Positions 61,856-64,000 of a DNA stretch of 64,000 nt are shown in pieces; the stretch's first letter is position 1; each line of letters starts with the position of its first letter. The stretch is taken from the NCBI RefSeq assembly GCF_027595985.1, contig NC_073306.1, positions 194,263,000 through 194,326,999 of the forward strand, written 5' to 3'. A program made the position numbers and the translations under genes. The notes beneath the pieces were generated by a model that worked only from the letters and a program-made list of their open reading frames with translations, made no database searches and had not been told where the DNA came from. Source of the DNA: Sorex araneus (taxonomy: Eukaryota; Chordata; Mammalia; Eulipotyphla; Soricidae).

Positions 61856-63158
61856 TGAAGTCTTCTAGTTGAATTTAGATTGATTCTGAAAGGGGTATGG
61901 CTTACCATAAGAATCACTCTAAATTTCCCCAGAACTTCTTTACATTAACCTCTTTACATTAACACTGGTTTAGTTTTCATGTTTTAATTGCCTCAAATAT
62001 GTGTAGAAGAACAAAATCAGCCACACCCAAAAACCTCTTTAGCGTAATTATTTCATAGGAGAGGCTCTAAAATTCTGCATAGAGGTTGTCTTTTCGAAAG
62101 AGACATTTACATATATAATTGCTACTCCTGAGGATTTTATTTTTTAAACTATACTCAATGATTTAATCATTTAAACTCTTAACAATCAATACAGCAGAAA
62201 TAATCTCTGCATACCATAACAAACAAAAATACTTATGCTCCCAAAGTACTTCTGAAAATGAATAACTTGCAATTTTTTTATTTGAATCTATTTAACAGTT
62301 GATATATTTCTAAGGAGCAGTAGAAGAGACAGATATTTCACTTGTCTACAATCAGCCAGAAATGCAGTTTAGCTAATCATTTACAAGGCAAAAAATTGGT
62401 ATCTTGAGGGCTTGTTGATGACTTTCTCATCCATAAACAAGGACCAATCTTGAGTTCTATCTAATTTCTGTGAGGAAGAGGTTTTCTTTGGTAGTCACAA
62501 GTTTTTATGAAATAAAAGAGTGCAAAGGTTTTATCTTTGCTATTTTTCAAAAATGCTGTGTTCAGGATAAGTTCAGCAATGTCAACAGTGCTAGGAAATT
62601 GTAAATATAGTATGAAAAAGAATCAATATAGTCAGTGGTTTTCCCTAAGTTTATTGGTGACTCTATAAAATATTAACCAGTGCATAATAATAACAACAGT
62701 GAATGAGACATCTGCCTTCTTGTTTTTTAGGAACTTAATCATTTTATTTATTTTTTATTAATATAAAAGATAAAATTTATCCCCTTTACTGTGTAGAATG
62801 GGGCAAACACTAGACTTTTTTAAAATGTGATTTGTAAACTGTAAAGCACCACACATATTGTTTTAATATGAGTGAAATGGAAAACTGGCTGAACAAATGA
62901 GTGTGTTCAGAGGTTTAAAAGCACAGAACATGCTCTTTTTCTCTTTTCTGCAGGTTGTTAGTACATCCTGCTTCTCTGCCCCAGGCTCAAGTCTGCATCT
63001 TATTCAAGTAGAAAAGAGAACATTAGATTACACTTGCCAGAGAGAGTAACTTTGAATTCTCTGTTCTCCAGTATGTGGTTATGATTAAGAATATTTATGA
63101 AGAATCATTTGAAAAAAGTGCATGCCATCTGTTTCCTTAGATACTTAAAATGTTACCT
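61856..63158. other. No gene seen
   Basis: AT-rich, no recognised element. Confidence 0.5.
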
Positions 63159-63159
63159 T

Positions 63160-63330
63160 AGGAGCAGGAGAGATAACATAAGGGTTAAGGTGATTGCCTT
63201 GCTAGTGGCCTACCCTGATTTAATCTTATACCACCTGCAGTCCCCTAAGCCCTGCTAGGAATGACCCCTGAGCTTATAGCCGGGAGTAAGATATGAGAGC
63301 TGCCATGTGTGACCCCAAAACAAAACCAGA
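63160..63330 (+). repeat. Old tRNA-derived SINE
   Basis: 'aggagcaggagagataacat', 'gtcccctaagccctgctagg', 'ccatgtgtgaccccaaaaca'. Confidence 0.8.
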
Positions 63331-63694
63331 CCATCCTAACAAACCCGGAATATGACAAGTCATCCAAGAGCTATGAGTTTAAACTGAATCATGTCTGTTG
63401 AGAGAATGATTTTTAGGGAGTCAAGCTTCCAGAGGAGCATGAGGTAGAATGGGTCTATGCATTGGTTTTCAGCTATCAGTCTGTGGACAGATGCTGGTCT
63501 GCAGAAATTTTCTACTTATCTGCAAAAATGTTATTGTTGCTTCACACCCGGGATGCCTAGATCATGTAGCAGTAGTATTATACATTTTGATTCATAAATA
63601 TCTTGGTATAATGTTTTATTTGTCTCCTAATGATCAGTATATTATTTCTCTTATTTCCACTAATACTTGCAGGAAACCATTTGGGTTTCTTTTG

Positions 63695-63862
63695 TTTTTG
63701 CTTTTGTATTTGAACCACGCCTGGCCATACTCAGGACTTACTTCTGGCTCCATGCTCAGGGATTTTTCCTGGTAGGCTTGGGCACCATTTGGGGTATCAG
63801 GGATTCAAGCAGGGGGACTGCATGCAAGGTAGTCACCCTAGCCACTGTACGATCTCTCTGGA
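63695..63862 (-). repeat. Old tRNA-derived SINE
   Basis: Reverse: 'gaaccacgcctggccatact', 'gggattcaagcagggggact', 'cactgtacgatctctctgg'. Confidence 0.75.
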
Positions 63863-64000
63863 CTCACTCTAGATTCACTTGTAAAATAAACACAAAGTTC
63901 TAAGATGTATTGGTATAACTGGGATCAGGGTCTGTCTTTTGTTTTTTACAGCATCAGTGGATAGTTTTGGATGTCTGCTGTCCTGTGTATGTAGTTTTAA

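Overview
The window is mammalian nuclear DNA, almost certainly from a shrew (Soricidae; Sorex araneus or a close relative). The evidence is dozens of copies of a tRNA-derived SINE with the head and A-rich tail of the SOR SINE known from shrews, L1 elements at several stages of decay, and RTE-clade LINEs. There is no bacterial-style gene organisation. Most open reading frames are LINE remnants or chance frames in simple repeats.

The one intact gene is SULT1E1 (estrogen sulfotransferase) on the minus strand. Seven coding exons between 39292 and 23501 have the standard SULT1 exon lengths (148, 126, 98, 127, 95, 181 and 113 coding bases), GT-AG junctions and matching phases. They join into a 295-residue protein that keeps the PAPS-binding and catalytic residues. 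A non-coding first exon and promoter are expected upstream; a TATA-like candidate lies near 43.4 kb. A poly(A) signal candidate lies at 23089-23094.

The only other trace of a host gene is a 5'-truncated, frameshifted processed pseudogene of the actin-capping protein alpha subunit (CAPZA1/2) at 10801-11395, next to a young L1.

Layout: 1-6 kb, SINEs, an RTE fragment and an 83-bp minisatellite; 6.9-10.8 kb, an L1 with an inverted 5' end; 10.8-11.4 kb, the CAPZA pseudogene; 13-20 kb, RTE/SINE derivatives, an unclassified GC-rich repeat ('family R') and a 95%-identical inverted repeat with a 1-kb spacer; 23-39 kb, SULT1E1; 24.7-25.9 and 40.2-41.3 kb, two copies of one LTR in opposite orientation; 45.6-48.8 and 51.0-52.8 kb, L1 copies; 53.8-54.8 kb, a 1.06-kb CTCCT/CTCCC array; 55.1-58.0 kb, a complete RTE insertion with a 15-bp target duplication; 59.6-60.5 kb, another RTE copy.

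The most interesting system is the RTE LINE and its non-autonomous partners. Chimeric SINEs carry a tRNA-like head, a block shared with the 5' end of the RTE, and a tail identical in origin to the RTE 3' end. Longer derivatives look like RTE 5' UTR joined directly to the RTE 3' terminus. SINE boundaries of old copies are approximate (about 10-20 bases).
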